Below, piece after piece: positions 44,816 through 53,573 of a DNA stretch of 64,000 nucleotides (position 1 is its first letter; the number at the start of each line of letters is the position of its first letter). Made by a program: the position numbers and the translations under genes. The DNA is from Meiothermus sp. Pnk-1 (lineage in GTDB: Bacteria > Deinococcota > Deinococci > Deinococcales > Thermaceae), in contig NZ_QKOB01000003.1 of assembly GCF_003226535.1 (NCBI RefSeq), positions 372,001-436,000 of the forward strand, given 5' to 3'. The notes beneath the pieces were generated by a model. The model was not told the DNA's origin, did no database searches, and saw only the letters and a list, made by a program, of their open reading frames with translations.

Positions 44816-46570
44816 CTACTCACCTCCGCCGCCCGCAGCCTGAGGTTGGAGGGTGGGCCGATTCTGCGGGATAAAGTCTTCTGCCTCGCCAGGCACGCTA
44901 TAGTCGTAAGGCCAGCGGTACACCACTGGAGGGGGTACCGGGCCCCAGTTGCCATGGGGGGCTGGGGTGGGGGCCACCCACTCCAGGGTGGCTGCACGCC
45001 AGGGGTTTTGCCCTGAATGCTTGCCCCAGAAGATGCTATGCACCAGGTTGTAGGCAAAAAGCAGCTGGGCCGCCCCCACGATAAGGGCCACCACGGTGAT
45101 AAAGCGCTCGAGGCTATGCACCGATTCGGGGACGAACTGAAGGTTATTGAAATCGTAGTAGCGGCGGGGAACCCCGGTGAGGCCGATGTAGTGCATCGGG
45201 AGGAAAATCGCGTAGGTACCGACAAAGGTAACCCAAAAGTGAATCTTACCCAGGGTTTCGTTCATCAGCCGACCCGTCACCTTGGGAAACCAGTGGTAGA
45301 TCCCGGCGAAGATCGCCACGATGGCTGCCACCCCCATCACCATGTGGAAGTGCGCCACCACGAAATAGGTGTCCTGAAGCGGAAAGTCTAGCACTACGTT
45401 GCCCAAGAAGAGCCCGGTCAGCCCACCGATCAAGAACGTGTTGAGAAAGCCGATGGCGAAGAGCATGGGGGTGGTGAGGTGAATGTTGCCCCGCCATAAC
45501 GTCAGCACCCAGTTGAACACCTTAACCGCAGAAGGTATGGCCACAATTAGCGTGGTCACGGCAAAGAGGAAACCAAAGTAAGGATTCATCCCGCTGGTGT
45601 ACATGTGATGGGCCCATACCACAAAGCTCAAAGCCCCGATCACCAAAATCGAGAGCACCATCATGGGGTAACCGAAGATCGGTTTGCGCGCGTGCACCGC
45701 GATGATCTCGGAAATCACCCCCATCGCCGGAAGAATCACGATGTAGACCTCGGGATGGCCGAAGTACCAGAAGAGGTGCTGGAACAAAAGCGGGCTGCCC
45801 CCCTCGTGCGGCTGGAGTTGGCCGAACTGTACGATGGTCGGGATGAAGAACGAAGAGCCCGCCAACCGGTCGAGGAGCAGCATTATGCAGCCCACAAAGA
45901 GCGCTGGGAAAGCCAGCAAGGCCAGGATGGTCGCCACAAAAATCCCCCATACCGCAAGCGGCATCCGCATCAGGGTCATGCCTTTGGTGCGCAACTGCAG
46001 CACGGTGGTGACGTAATTGAGCCCACCCATGGTGAAGCCGATGATGAACAGAATCAGCGAGACCAGCATCAGCACGATGCCTAGGTCCGAACCTGGGGTT
46101 CCTTTGAGGATGGTCTGAGGGGGATAGAGGGTCCAGCCACCCCCGGTAGGGCCGCCCGGAACAAAGAAGCTCGCCAGCAGCACTAACACGGAGAGCAGAT
46201 AAGCCCAGTAGCTGAGCATGTTGACGAAGGGGAAAGCCATGTCCCTGGCCCCCAGCATGAGGGGGATCAGGAGGTTGCCAAAAGTCCCCAGCAAAAACGC
46301 CGTCAGCAAGTAGATCACCATGATCATCCCATGCTGGGTTACCGCCTGGTAGTAGCGGCTGGGGTCAATGAAGGAGAACTGGCCGGGAAACCCTAGCTGC
46401 AAGCGCATGCCCCAGGAAAGCACCATTCCCACCGCTCCTACAAAGAGCGCGGTGAGGGCGTACTGGATTCCGATGACCTTGTGGTCTTGGCAGAATACAT
46501 ACCGGGTCCACCAGCTTTTGGGTTCCGGGCCGACGTAGTGATCGTGATAGCCAGGGTTGTAGTGCGCCAT
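44816..46570 (-). CDS. ctaD: Cytochrome c oxidase subunit I (A-type heme-copper oxidase)
   Basis: 584 residues, 12 core membrane segments plus an extra C-terminal tail rich in Pro. Redox-centre ligands: His in VTQHGMIMV (heme a), YFGHPEVYI (CuB His cross-linked Tyr motif, with the D-channel Glu), WAHHMYTSG (CuB His pair), and HFHMVMG (heme a3 and heme a). It reduces O2 to water and pumps protons. In Thermus caa3 the equivalent is fused to subunit III; here it is separate. AAAGGA precedes the ATG. Confidence 0.96.
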   Translation of the reverse strand: MAHYNPGYHDHYVGPEPKSWWTRYVFCQDHKVIGIQYALTALFVGAVGMVLSWGMRLQLGFPGQFSFIDPSRYYQAVTQHGMIMVIYLLTAFLLGTFGNLLIPLMLGARDMAFPFVNMLSYWAYLLSVLVLLASFFVPGGPTGGGWTLYPPQTILKGTPGSDLGIVLMLVSLILFIIGFTMGGLNYVTTVLQLRTKGMTLMRMPLAVWGIFVATILALLAFPALFVGCIMLLLDRLAGSSFFIPTIVQFGQLQPHEGGSPLLFQHLFWYFGHPEVYIVILPAMGVISEIIAVHARKPIFGYPMMVLSILVIGALSFVVWAHHMYTSGMNPYFGFLFAVTTLIVAIPSAVKVFNWVLTLWRGNIHLTTPMLFAIGFLNTFLIGGLTGLFLGNVVLDFPLQDTYFVVAHFHMVMGVAAIVAIFAGIYHWFPKVTGRLMNETLGKIHFWVTFVGTYAIFLPMHYIGLTGVPRRYYDFNNLQFVPESVHSLERFITVVALIVGAAQLLFAYNLVHSIFWGKHSGQNPWRAATLEWVAPTPAPHGNWGPVPPPVVYRWPYDYSVPGEAEDFIPQNRPTLQPQAAGGGGE

Positions 46571-46623
46571 TCCTTTACTCCCCTCCTCTCTCGTCTGAAG
46601 CACGCCAGGCGCTCGAGTGCGGG

Positions 46624-47445
46624 CTACCGCTGGGCTTTAGGGCTGGGGCCAAATATCTGAGCCACGGTAGGGCGCTCAGAGAGCCACTTTTGGAAAGCGT
46701 CTGGCTCCATCACCACCACTTTCCCCACCATGCTGTAATGCCCCACCCCGCATAGCTCAGCGCAGATCACCTGGAACTCGCCAGTCTTGGTGGGGGTAAA
46801 CCATACCTCGGTGACCATCCCCGGCACGACATCCCACTTAACCCGGAACTCTGGGACATAAAAACTGTGGATCACATCGTTGGAGCGCATTCGCAGCAAC
46901 ACCGGCTGGCCTACAGGCAAAGCCAACGGGCCACCCAGCACGGGGATGTCGTCCTGGCTGGCGGGGGCCTGGGGGTCTAAGCCGAACTGGTTGGCCGGGG
47001 TGAAACGTTTGATGCTGGCCGGGCCCAAGACACCGTCTTTACCCGGGTAACGATAGCTCCATAGCCATTGTTGGGTCAGCACCTCTACCACCATATGGTT
47101 TTGCGGGGGGCGGATGAGCTGGGCGTAGTAGTAAAGCCCAGGCCCCAACAACACCACAATCCCTACGGTAGTGACCGCGATCAACCCCCACTCCAGCCGG
47201 GGATTATCCACGAAGAAGAGCGCTTTGCGGTCCTTCTGGGCACGGTGATAGTACACCGAGTAGGCGATGAAGAGATTGACCCCCACCAGCGCCAAACCGG
47301 TAACGGCAAAAGTGATGACGATGAGGGTATCGAGCGACCCCCAATTAGAGGCCAAGGGGGCGAACCACCACACCTTAGCGACGGTCAAAAAGATCGTCGC
47401 CACAATCATAGCAACCAGGGTGAGGGCCACCGCCAGAGCTTGCAT
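46624..47445 (-). CDS. ctaC: Cytochrome c oxidase subunit II
   Basis: 273 residues. Two N-terminal membrane helices (about 1-25 and 45-70; a third hydrophobic stretch near 90-110) precede a periplasmic cupredoxin domain with the full CuA site: His in DVIHSFYVPEF and CAELCGVGHYSM. No fused cytochrome c domain follows, so it is not a caa3-type subunit II. A separate cytochrome c must donate electrons. First gene of the oxidase operon. AAAGGAG lies seven bases before the ATG. Confidence 0.94.
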   Translation of the reverse strand: MQALAVALTLVAMIVATIFLTVAKVWWFAPLASNWGSLDTLIVITFAVTGLALVGVNLFIAYSVYYHRAQKDRKALFFVDNPRLEWGLIAVTTVGIVVLLGPGLYYYAQLIRPPQNHMVVEVLTQQWLWSYRYPGKDGVLGPASIKRFTPANQFGLDPQAPASQDDIPVLGGPLALPVGQPVLLRMRSNDVIHSFYVPEFRVKWDVVPGMVTEVWFTPTKTGEFQVICAELCGVGHYSMVGKVVVMEPDAFQKWLSERPTVAQIFGPSPKAQR

Positions 47446-47467
47446 TGTCAGCTCCTTTATCCTTAAA

Positions 47468-47496
47468 AGTTTAGCGCTGACTTTATGGATTGTGAA
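47468..47496 (-). promoter_or_regulatory. Cytochrome oxidase operon promoter
   Basis: Minus strand: -35 TTCACA (47491-47496), 17-base spacer, -10 TAAACT (47468-47473), then a leader of about 20 bases to the subunit II ATG. Confidence 0.6.
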
Positions 47497-47535
47497 TGGC
47501 CGGCCGTACTGTTTCAAACAGCCTTTTCGTGATTT

Positions 47536-47575
47536 TTTGCACTACGCTGTACGCAAGACGCTAAGCGGGATGGAA
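47536..47575. repeat. ACGTACGAC-type repeat fragment
   Basis: CACTACGCTGTACGCAAGACGCTAAG-type stretch like those flanking the hairpin repeats at 9350-9400. Confidence 0.4.
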
Positions 47576-47616
47576 CATCTTTAGCGTGAATCTTGTTACC
47601 AGACCACTGGCTCTAG

Positions 47617-49309
47617 CCGATATTCCGCACCCCTCCCCTCCGGCCTTAGGATTTTGGGGTGGAACCCACACCCGCGCTCCAGGTTTACGACCTGGCCCAT
47701 CTGGGCCTGGTGGCCGGCATCATGGACCGCATCGGCTTGGTGGGGGTGGTGGATCAGAAGGTGGGGCCCAGGCCACAGGAGAAGGTCTCCACCGGCATGG
47801 CCCTCAAAGCCGCCGTCCTTAACGCCTTGGGCTTCGTGGCCTCCCCCCTCTACCTCTTCGGCCACTTCTTCCAGGGCAAGCCCACAGACCACCCCCGAGC
47901 TTCTGAACGACGACTGCATGGGCCGTGTACGAGGCGGGGGTGACGGAGGTGTTTCTGGGGATCGTGGGGGCGGCCAAGAAAGCCTTCCCCTTCCCTGTCC
48001 ACGCTCTGCACGTGGACTCCAGCAGTTTCCACGTGCACGGGGCTTATGGGGAGGAGAGGACGGAGGGGGAGGCGGGAGGAGAGGAAGAGCCCCGGGCCAT
48101 CCGCATCGTCCACGGGTACAGCCGGGACCACCGGCCCGACCTGAGGCAGTGGGTGATGAACCTGGTGTGCGCGGACACGGGGGGCATCCCCCTGCTCTAC
48201 GCCCCGGGGGACGGGAACCAGGCGGACCGGGAGACCCTGGTCTTTCTGGTGGCCCGGTACCGGGAGGCCTTGGACCTGGGGGAGGTGGTGGTGCTGGACG
48301 GGGCCAGCTACAGCCGGGAGAACCTCCTGGCCCTGGAGGGGTTTGGGTGGATCCTGCGGGTCCCCGCCACCCTGAAGGAGGCCCAGGCCCTCTTGGGGAA
48401 GGAGGTGGCGGAGGGGGCAGTGAAGCCGCACCAGCGGCCCGGCGATGCCGGTACTCAGTGGCTTCCCCTTCTCCCTGGGTACCGGGGCCTGGAGGTGGAG
48501 GTGACCTACGGGGTGCGGCAGCGGTGGCTTTTGGTGGAGAGCGAGGCGCGGCGGAGGGAAGCGGAAGAGGCCCTGGCGCGCAAGGTGGAGCGGGGGGAGG
48601 AGGAGGCGGGGAGGGTGCTCAGGCGCCTCCTTGCCCGGCGCTTTGCCTGCGAGGAGGACGCCCGGAGGGCCCTGGAGGCGGCCAGCGCCTCCCTGGCCTA
48701 CCACCGGCTGGTCTTCCTGGGGTTGCGGGAGGAGAGGCGGCGGGGCCGGGTAGGGAGGCCGAGGAAGGGGGAGGGGGCTTTGGGGGTGAGCTACCGGCTT
48801 CTGGCGCGGGGGGAGGTGGACGAGGGGAAGGTGGCCCAGGCGCGGCGGGGGCTTGGGCGCTTTCTCCTGGCGACCAACGTGCTGGACCGAGAGGCCCTTC
48901 CGGCCCGGGAGGTGCTGGTGAGGTACAAGGAGCAGGGCAAGACGGTGGAGCGGGGCTTCCGCTTTCTCAAGGACCCCTTGTTCTTTGCCTCCAGCACCTA
49001 CCTCAAGCGGCCGGAGCGGGTGATGGCCTTGGGGATGGTGATGGCGGTAGCCCTTTTGGTCTACGCCCTTGGGGAGTGGGAGCTAAGGCGGCGGCTCGGG
49101 GAAGAGGGGGTGCGGGTGCCGGACCAGAAGGGGAAGCCCACGGAGAGGCCCACCCTGCGGTGGATGTTCCAGTACTTCATGTGGGTCCGCCTGGTGGTGC
49201 TTGAGGGCAGGGTCTTGGTGCTCAACCTCTCCCCTGACCATGAGAAGGTGGTGCGGCTTCTGAGGGTGGAGCGATATTACCTCCTGGAGTGAGGGGGGTG
49301 CGGAATGTG
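47617..49309 (+). mobile_element. Decayed IS1634-like insertion sequence
   Basis: Inverted ends are ATTCCGCACCCC near 47622 and GGGGTGCGGAAT near 49306. The eight bases GGCTCTAG flank the element directly at 47609-47616 and 49310-49317, a likely target duplication. The interior is a broken transposase gene. The CTCGAG hexamer, frequent elsewhere in the window, is absent throughout, and Leu-Glu is written CTGGAG. This indicates origin from another genome, plausibly Thermus. Confidence 0.75.
47659..49292 (+). pseudogene. IS1634-family transposase, disrupted
   Basis: DDE transposase in three frames. The N-terminal part (47659 to about 47890: VYDLAHLGLVAGIMDRIGLV ... LYLFGHFFQGKPTDH) is in one frame. 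A short piece PELLNDDCMGR (about 47893-47925) is in the second. The main part from 47925 (VYEAGVTEVFLGIVGAAKK ... LHVDSSSFHVHG ... GDGNQADRETL ... KTVERGFRFLKDPLFF ... RYYLLE) is in the third. The junctions look like small internal deletions, removing the usual residues between TDH and PELLND and between GR and YEAG. Motifs for the catalytic acids survive, but no full-length enzyme can be made. Confidence 0.85.
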
Positions 49310-49458
49310 GGCTCTAGTATGATTTTCGGGGCATTTTGCGGCTCCCACGTCCTACGTCATACGCCAAAGGCAGGGTGCGGGGTACCACCCCCGTAGAGCT
49401 TGCTCCAAAAACTACACAAATCTTGTTACCGGCCCACTAACCGTGAAGAAGCTTCGCT

Positions 49459-50217
49459 CTAGCGGGCTGTCCAGCCCAGATCGATGACCTGGGCCGACCC
49501 GGTGATGGCCCCAGCTTTGTCGGAGGCCAGGAACAGGGCGTATTCGGCTACCTCCCAGGGCTCGATCAAGCGCTTGATGGCTGCCGGGGCCAGCATCACC
49601 CTCTCCACCACCTCGCTCTCAGGGATGTGTAGGGTGCGGGCTTGGTCGGCGATCTGCGCCTGGACGAGGGGGGTATTGACGTAGGCGGGACAGATCGCGT
49701 TGCAGGTGATGCCGTACTCGGCCACCTCCAGCGCGACGGTTTTGGTGAGGCCCAGCAGCCCGTGTTTGGCCGAGATGTACGCCGACTTGAAGGGGCTGGC
49801 CACCAGGCCGTGCAGGCTCGCGATGTTGAGAATACGGCCCCAGCGCTTAGCCTTCATCCCTGGCAGGGTGTACTTGATGAGCTGGAAGGGCGCGCTTAGG
49901 AGTACCTGGAGCATCAGGTTCCAGGTTTCCTCGGGAAATTCCTCTACCGGGTGGATGCGCTGGAGCCCGGCGTTGTTGACCAAGATGTCCACCGGGCCTC
50001 CCTCCAGCGCCTTCCGGGCGAGCTCCTCGACCGCTTCTTGGCGCGAGAGGTCAGCCTGGATGAAGCTTCCTCCCAGCGCCCGGGCGAGCTCTCCGCCGCT
50101 TGGGGAGAGGTCGTTGAGGATGACCTTGGCGCCCTCGCGGGCAAAGACCTCGGCGATGGCCTTGCCGATACCACTCCCGGCCCCGGTGATCAGCGCGGTT
50201 TTTCCTTGCAGCTGCAT
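49459..50217 (-). CDS. 3-hydroxybutyrate dehydrogenase-like SDR
   Basis: 252 residues, classical short-chain dehydrogenase. NAD site TGAGSGIG (12-19), NNAG, and a Ser-Tyr-Lys triad in NIASLHGLVASPFKSAYISAKHGLLG. The SLHG and the AYVNTPLVQAQIADQA segment are characteristic of D-3-hydroxybutyrate dehydrogenases. It would convert 3-hydroxybutyrate to acetoacetate. It is the last gene of the Liv/acyl operon. TAGGAT (50224-50229) ends six bases before the ATG, inside the end of livF, so it may also be expressed separately and leaderless. Confidence 0.87.
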   Translation of the reverse strand: MQLQGKTALITGAGSGIGKAIAEVFAREGAKVILNDLSPSGGELARALGGSFIQADLSRQEAVEELARKALEGGPVDILVNNAGLQRIHPVEEFPEETWNLMLQVLLSAPFQLIKYTLPGMKAKRWGRILNIASLHGLVASPFKSAYISAKHGLLGLTKTVALEVAEYGITCNAICPAYVNTPLVQAQIADQARTLHIPESEVVERVMLAPAAIKRLIEPWEVAEYALFLASDKAGAITGSAQVIDLGWTAR

Positions 50218-50226
50218 AGCCTTATC

Positions 50227-50931
50227 CTATAGAGCCAGATACGCTTTCCGCACGCCTTCGTCGCGCACGAGCTGGTCTGCCAGACCCGAGAGCATCACTT
50301 TGCCGTGCTCCATCACATACCCTCGGTCGGCCACCTCCAGGCTCATGGCCACGTTCTGCTCGACCAAAAGCACCCCGATGCCCTCCGCCTTGACCCTCGA
50401 GAGCGTCAGGAGCACCTCCTCGGCCAGCTTGGGGGAGAGGCCCAGGCTGGGTTCGTCCACCATCAAAAGCTTGGGCCGCCCCATCAGGGCCCGCCCGATG
50501 GCCAGCATCTGCTGTTCGCCGCCGGACATGGTCCCGGCCAGTTGCCTGCGCCGTTCGGCCAGGCGAGGGAAGAGGGCATAGATGCGCTCGAGGTTCTCCT
50601 GCCGACCTTCCCAAGCCAGGAAAGCTGCTCCCAACAGGAGGTTTTCCTCGACGCTCATGAGAGGGAAGAGCTGCCGCCCCTCGGGGACGTGCCCCAGGCC
50701 CAGCCGGGCGCGTTTTGCGGCGGAGAGCCCGCCGAGGTCGCGCCCATCTAGCCGTACACTCCCGCCCCAGGGCCGCATCAGCCCGGAAACGGTGCGCAGC
50801 AGGGTGGTTTTGCCGGCCCCGTTGGCGCCTAGCAGCGCCACCAGCTCGCCCTGGGAGACCTCGAGGCTCACCCCGAAGAGCACCTGGGCCTTGGCGTAGC
50901 CGCCGGTGAGGTCGCGGACGCTAAGCTTCAT
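50227..50931 (-). CDS. livF: Liv-type ABC transporter ATP-binding protein LivF
   Basis: 234 residues. Walker A GANGAGKTT, signature MSGGEQQMLAIGRALM and Walker B LLMVDEPSLGLSP, in the order and wording of LivF. It works as a pair with LivG on the LivH/LivM permeases of the branched-chain amino acid (HAAT) class. GGAGG lies five bases before the ATG. An 84-base gap carrying an intergenic repeat separates it from livG, unlike the overlapping junctions upstream. Confidence 0.93.
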   Translation of the reverse strand: MKLSVRDLTGGYAKAQVLFGVSLEVSQGELVALLGANGAGKTTLLRTVSGLMRPWGGSVRLDGRDLGGLSAAKRARLGLGHVPEGRQLFPLMSVEENLLLGAAFLAWEGRQENLERIYALFPRLAERRRQLAGTMSGGEQQMLAIGRALMGRPKLLMVDEPSLGLSPKLAEEVLLTLSRVKAEGIGVLLVEQNVAMSLEVADRGYVMEHGKVMLSGLADQLVRDEGVRKAYLAL

Positions 50932-50949
50932 CTCGGCCTCCGGCCCTGC

Positions 50950-51008
50950 AGTTCGGTCGTACGTCGCGCGTCATACGTCCTACACAATTCGGCGCACGGC
51001 GTATGACC
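50950..51008. repeat. Intergenic repeat inserted between livG and livF
   Basis: CGGTCGTACGTCGCGCG, TCATACGTCCTAC and GCACGGCGTATGACC segments, imperfectly inverted, in an otherwise tightly packed operon. Confidence 0.5.
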
Positions 51009-51015
51009 TCTCGGT

Positions 51016-51747
51016 TCACGCGCTCCTCCCCAGATACGCCTCGCGCACTTTGGCGTTTTGCGCCACCTCGTCGTAGCGACCTTCAGCGATGACTTGGCCA
51101 TAGTCCATCACCACCACCCGATCCGCCAGCGCCCGCACCACCGGCATCAGGTGCTCGATGAACAGGATCGCGACCCCGCTGGCGCGGACCTTCTTGACCA
51201 GTTCGACCGCCTCCATCGCCTCGGCAGGCCGTAGCCCGGCCATCACCTCGTCGAGCAGGAGCAGCTTGGGTTGGGTGCAAAGCGCCCGGGCCATCTCCAG
51301 CCGCTTGTCCTCGAGCAGGGTCAGCTCGCCCGCCGGGGTCTCGGCTTTGGGCTCCAGGCCGGTCAGCCTGAGCACCTTCTCCACCACCTCGTGCGCAGTT
51401 TTCAAGGGGGTTTGCGGCTTGCCATAGATGCCGCCTACCAATAGGTTTTCCCGCACGGTCATCTCGGGGAAGGGCTGCACGATCTGGAAAGCCCGGCCCA
51501 GGCCCCGCCAGGTGCGTTGCTCGGGCGGAAGGAGGGTGATGTCGGCCTCGAGAAAACGTATTGTGCCAGCGTCAGTGGGGTAGAGCCCGCTGATCAGGTT
51601 CAAGAGGGTGCTCTTGCCGGCCCCGTTGGGCCCGATCACCGCCAGGATCTCGCCCTGGCGCACCTCGAGGCTCGCGTTGTTGACCGCCACCAGCCCGCCA
51701 AAGCGCTTGGTCACCCTGGAAAGTTGCAGCACGACCGCGCTAGACAT
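51016..51747 (-). CDS. livG: Liv-type ABC transporter ATP-binding protein LivG
   Basis: 243 residues. Walker A GPNGAGKST in VIGPNGAGKSTLLNLISG, the LivG-type insertion GRAFQIVQPFPEMTVRENL, a degenerate signature (LTLLEDKRLEMARAL in place of LSGGQ) and Walker B LLLLDEVMAGLRPAE. The weak signature is common in LivG. Its start overlaps the livM stop by eight bases, so it is coupled to the permease. Confidence 0.92.
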   Translation of the reverse strand: MSSAVVLQLSRVTKRFGGLVAVNNASLEVRQGEILAVIGPNGAGKSTLLNLISGLYPTDAGTIRFLEADITLLPPEQRTWRGLGRAFQIVQPFPEMTVRENLLVGGIYGKPQTPLKTAHEVVEKVLRLTGLEPKAETPAGELTLLEDKRLEMARALCTQPKLLLLDEVMAGLRPAEAMEAVELVKKVRASGVAILFIEHLMPVVRALADRVVVMDYGQVIAEGRYDEVAQNAKVREAYLGRSA

Positions 51748-52699
51748 GCTGTTCCCCCTGCGGGCTCGAGCTGGGGATGGGTTTGGAGCGAGATCTGACC
51801 AACCCGACGAGCCCTTTGGGCAGGAAGAGGATGGTCAGTACGAGGATCACCCCGTACACCACCAGATATCCCTCGCCGATGCGCAGGCGCAGCCAGGTCT
51901 CGAGCCCCACCAGCAAGATCCCGCCCACAAGCGGCCCCGCCGTGGTGTAGAGCCCGCCGAAGATGGGGATGACCAGGGCCTCCACGGCCCGCGCCAGCCC
52001 AAAGGCGTCGTAAGGGGTGAGAAAGAGGGTTTTCATCCCATACACCCCGCCCGCGAGCCCGGCTAAGGCCGCTGAAATGGCAAACACCAGCAGCTTGACC
52101 CGCACCACCGGCACCCCCAGCACCCGCGCCACGGCCTCCCCCTGGCGGGTGGCGGCCATCGCATAGTGGAGGCGGCTTTGGCTCACCCCCAGGCTCACCA
52201 GTGCGCACCCCGCTAGCACCGTCACCGCCAGGTAGTAGCCTCCCAGCGGGAGTTGCCCCCCGAAAGCGGGCGGCACCGGCAGGCCGATGGAGCCCCCGGT
52301 GAACTGGGCTTTGAGCACCAGAGTGCGCATCACCTCGGAGAAGGCCAAGGTGGCGATGGCGAAGTACATCCCCTGTAGGCGTAAGGTAGCGAGGCCGAGC
52401 AGCAGGCTCGAGGCGGCAGCTATGGCCATCCCTACCAAGAGCGCAGGGATCGTCCCCAGCCCTGGGGCCGCCAAGGCCGCCGCGTAAGCTCCCAGCCCAA
52501 AGAACGCCCCGTGCGCCAGGGAGAGCTGACCGGTGCGGGCCAGCAGATCCCAGGAGAGGGCTAGCCCGGTAACGATGAAGGCGAACTGCGCCGTGTCGAG
52601 CAGAAAGGCCCGCCATGCCCCCAGCGGCAGCCCCGGCAGAAACAGGGCCAAAAGGAGTACCATCCCGACCAGGATCAAAGTGCCCTCCCGCGCTTCCAT
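51740..52699 (-). CDS. livM: Liv-type permease LivM
   Basis: 319 residues with about nine hydrophobic segments. The family core is ALSWDLLARTGQLSLAHGAFFGLGAYAAALAA ... ATLRLQGMYFAIATLAFSEVMRTLV, and ALAGLAGGVYGMKTLFLTP follows later. The start ATG lies inside the livH end (25-base overlap). Together with LivH it forms the channel. Confidence 0.9.
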   Translation of the reverse strand: MEAREGTLILVGMVLLLALFLPGLPLGAWRAFLLDTAQFAFIVTGLALSWDLLARTGQLSLAHGAFFGLGAYAAALAAPGLGTIPALLVGMAIAAASSLLLGLATLRLQGMYFAIATLAFSEVMRTLVLKAQFTGGSIGLPVPPAFGGQLPLGGYYLAVTVLAGCALVSLGVSQSRLHYAMAATRQGEAVARVLGVPVVRVKLLVFAISAALAGLAGGVYGMKTLFLTPYDAFGLARAVEALVIPIFGGLYTTAGPLVGGILLVGLETWLRLRIGEGYLVVYGVILVLTILFLPKGLVGLVRSRSKPIPSSSPQGEQHV

Positions 52700-53565
52700 C
52701 GCCTCGCGAAGACCTCCTGCCAGCTACGCCAGGTGAGCGCCACGAAGATCACCAGGAAGAACACCGCCTCCACCCAGCCCCCTCCGCCCGGCAGGTAAGT
52801 GCTTACGAGGGCTTCGGCCAGGGCCAGAATGATCGCCGCGGGGATCACCCCGCGCAGGTTGCCCAGCCCGGCCATGACCACGATGGCGAAGGCCTTGAGG
52901 GTATAGGCGAAGCCCACCGTGGGCGAGGCATATAGCACCACCGAGAGCATTACCCCCGCCACCCCGGCAATGGCCGCGCTAAGGCCGAAGGCCAGCAGGT
53001 ACACCTGCTCTTTCTCGATCCCCAAAAGCCCCGGCGCGACCCGGTTCTGCGCCACCGCCCGCACCGCGAAGCCCAGGCGGGTGCGGCCTAAGAACCCGTA
53101 AAGCCCGCCCAGTATGCCCAACGAGAGCAAAAACGCCGCGAACTGGGGAACCCCAAAGGAGAGCCCGGCCAGGCTGATCGTGCTGCCCTGGTAGGGGGGG
53201 CTCACCACCCGGGTCTGGGCCCCAAACACCAGCAACGCCACGTTCTGCAAAGCCACCGAGAGCCCGAAGGTCAGGAGCATCTGGTTGAGTTCGGGCGCGG
53301 CAAGGACGGGGCGGATCAGGCCATAGTAGCTGGCCGCTCCTACCAAAAAGACCACCAGCGCAGCGATGCCCAGCGAGAGGAGGGGATCGAGGCCAAAGTA
53401 GCTGAACATCCAGTAGGAGACGAAGGCCCCGATCATCAAAAACTCGCCGTGGGCGAAGTTGACGATGCCCACTACGCCCACCGCCAGGGCCAGCCCGCTG
53501 GCCACCAAGGCGTAGATCCCGGCGGCCAGCACGCCGTTGATGAGGGTTTGCAGCAGCAGCTCCAT
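52675..53565 (-). CDS. livH: Liv-type permease LivH
   Basis: 296 residues. The N-terminal hallmark LLLQTLINGVLAAGIYALVASGLALAVGVVGIVNFAHGEFLMIGAFVSYW is classical LivH, with about eight membrane segments. MAGLGNLRGVIPAAIILALAEAL near the C-terminus is also conserved. It starts eight bases after the binding-protein gene. Confidence 0.92.
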   Translation of the reverse strand: MELLLQTLINGVLAAGIYALVASGLALAVGVVGIVNFAHGEFLMIGAFVSYWMFSYFGLDPLLSLGIAALVVFLVGAASYYGLIRPVLAAPELNQMLLTFGLSVALQNVALLVFGAQTRVVSPPYQGSTISLAGLSFGVPQFAAFLLSLGILGGLYGFLGRTRLGFAVRAVAQNRVAPGLLGIEKEQVYLLAFGLSAAIAGVAGVMLSVVLYASPTVGFAYTLKAFAIVVMAGLGNLRGVIPAAIILALAEALVSTYLPGGGGWVEAVFFLVIFVALTWRSWQEVFARRWKRGRAL

Positions 53566-53573
53566 ACAGGCCG

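Noticed and set aside
47654-49204. A 516-codon Gly-rich frame inside the IS element.
   Set aside because: It is the wrong frame of the transposase; only the short PELLNDDCMGR piece in it is meaningful.
47617-49309. Programmed frameshifting in the transposase.
   Set aside because: The frame changes coincide with missing residues relative to the family pattern, and no slippery run is present at the junctions, so deletions are the simpler reading.
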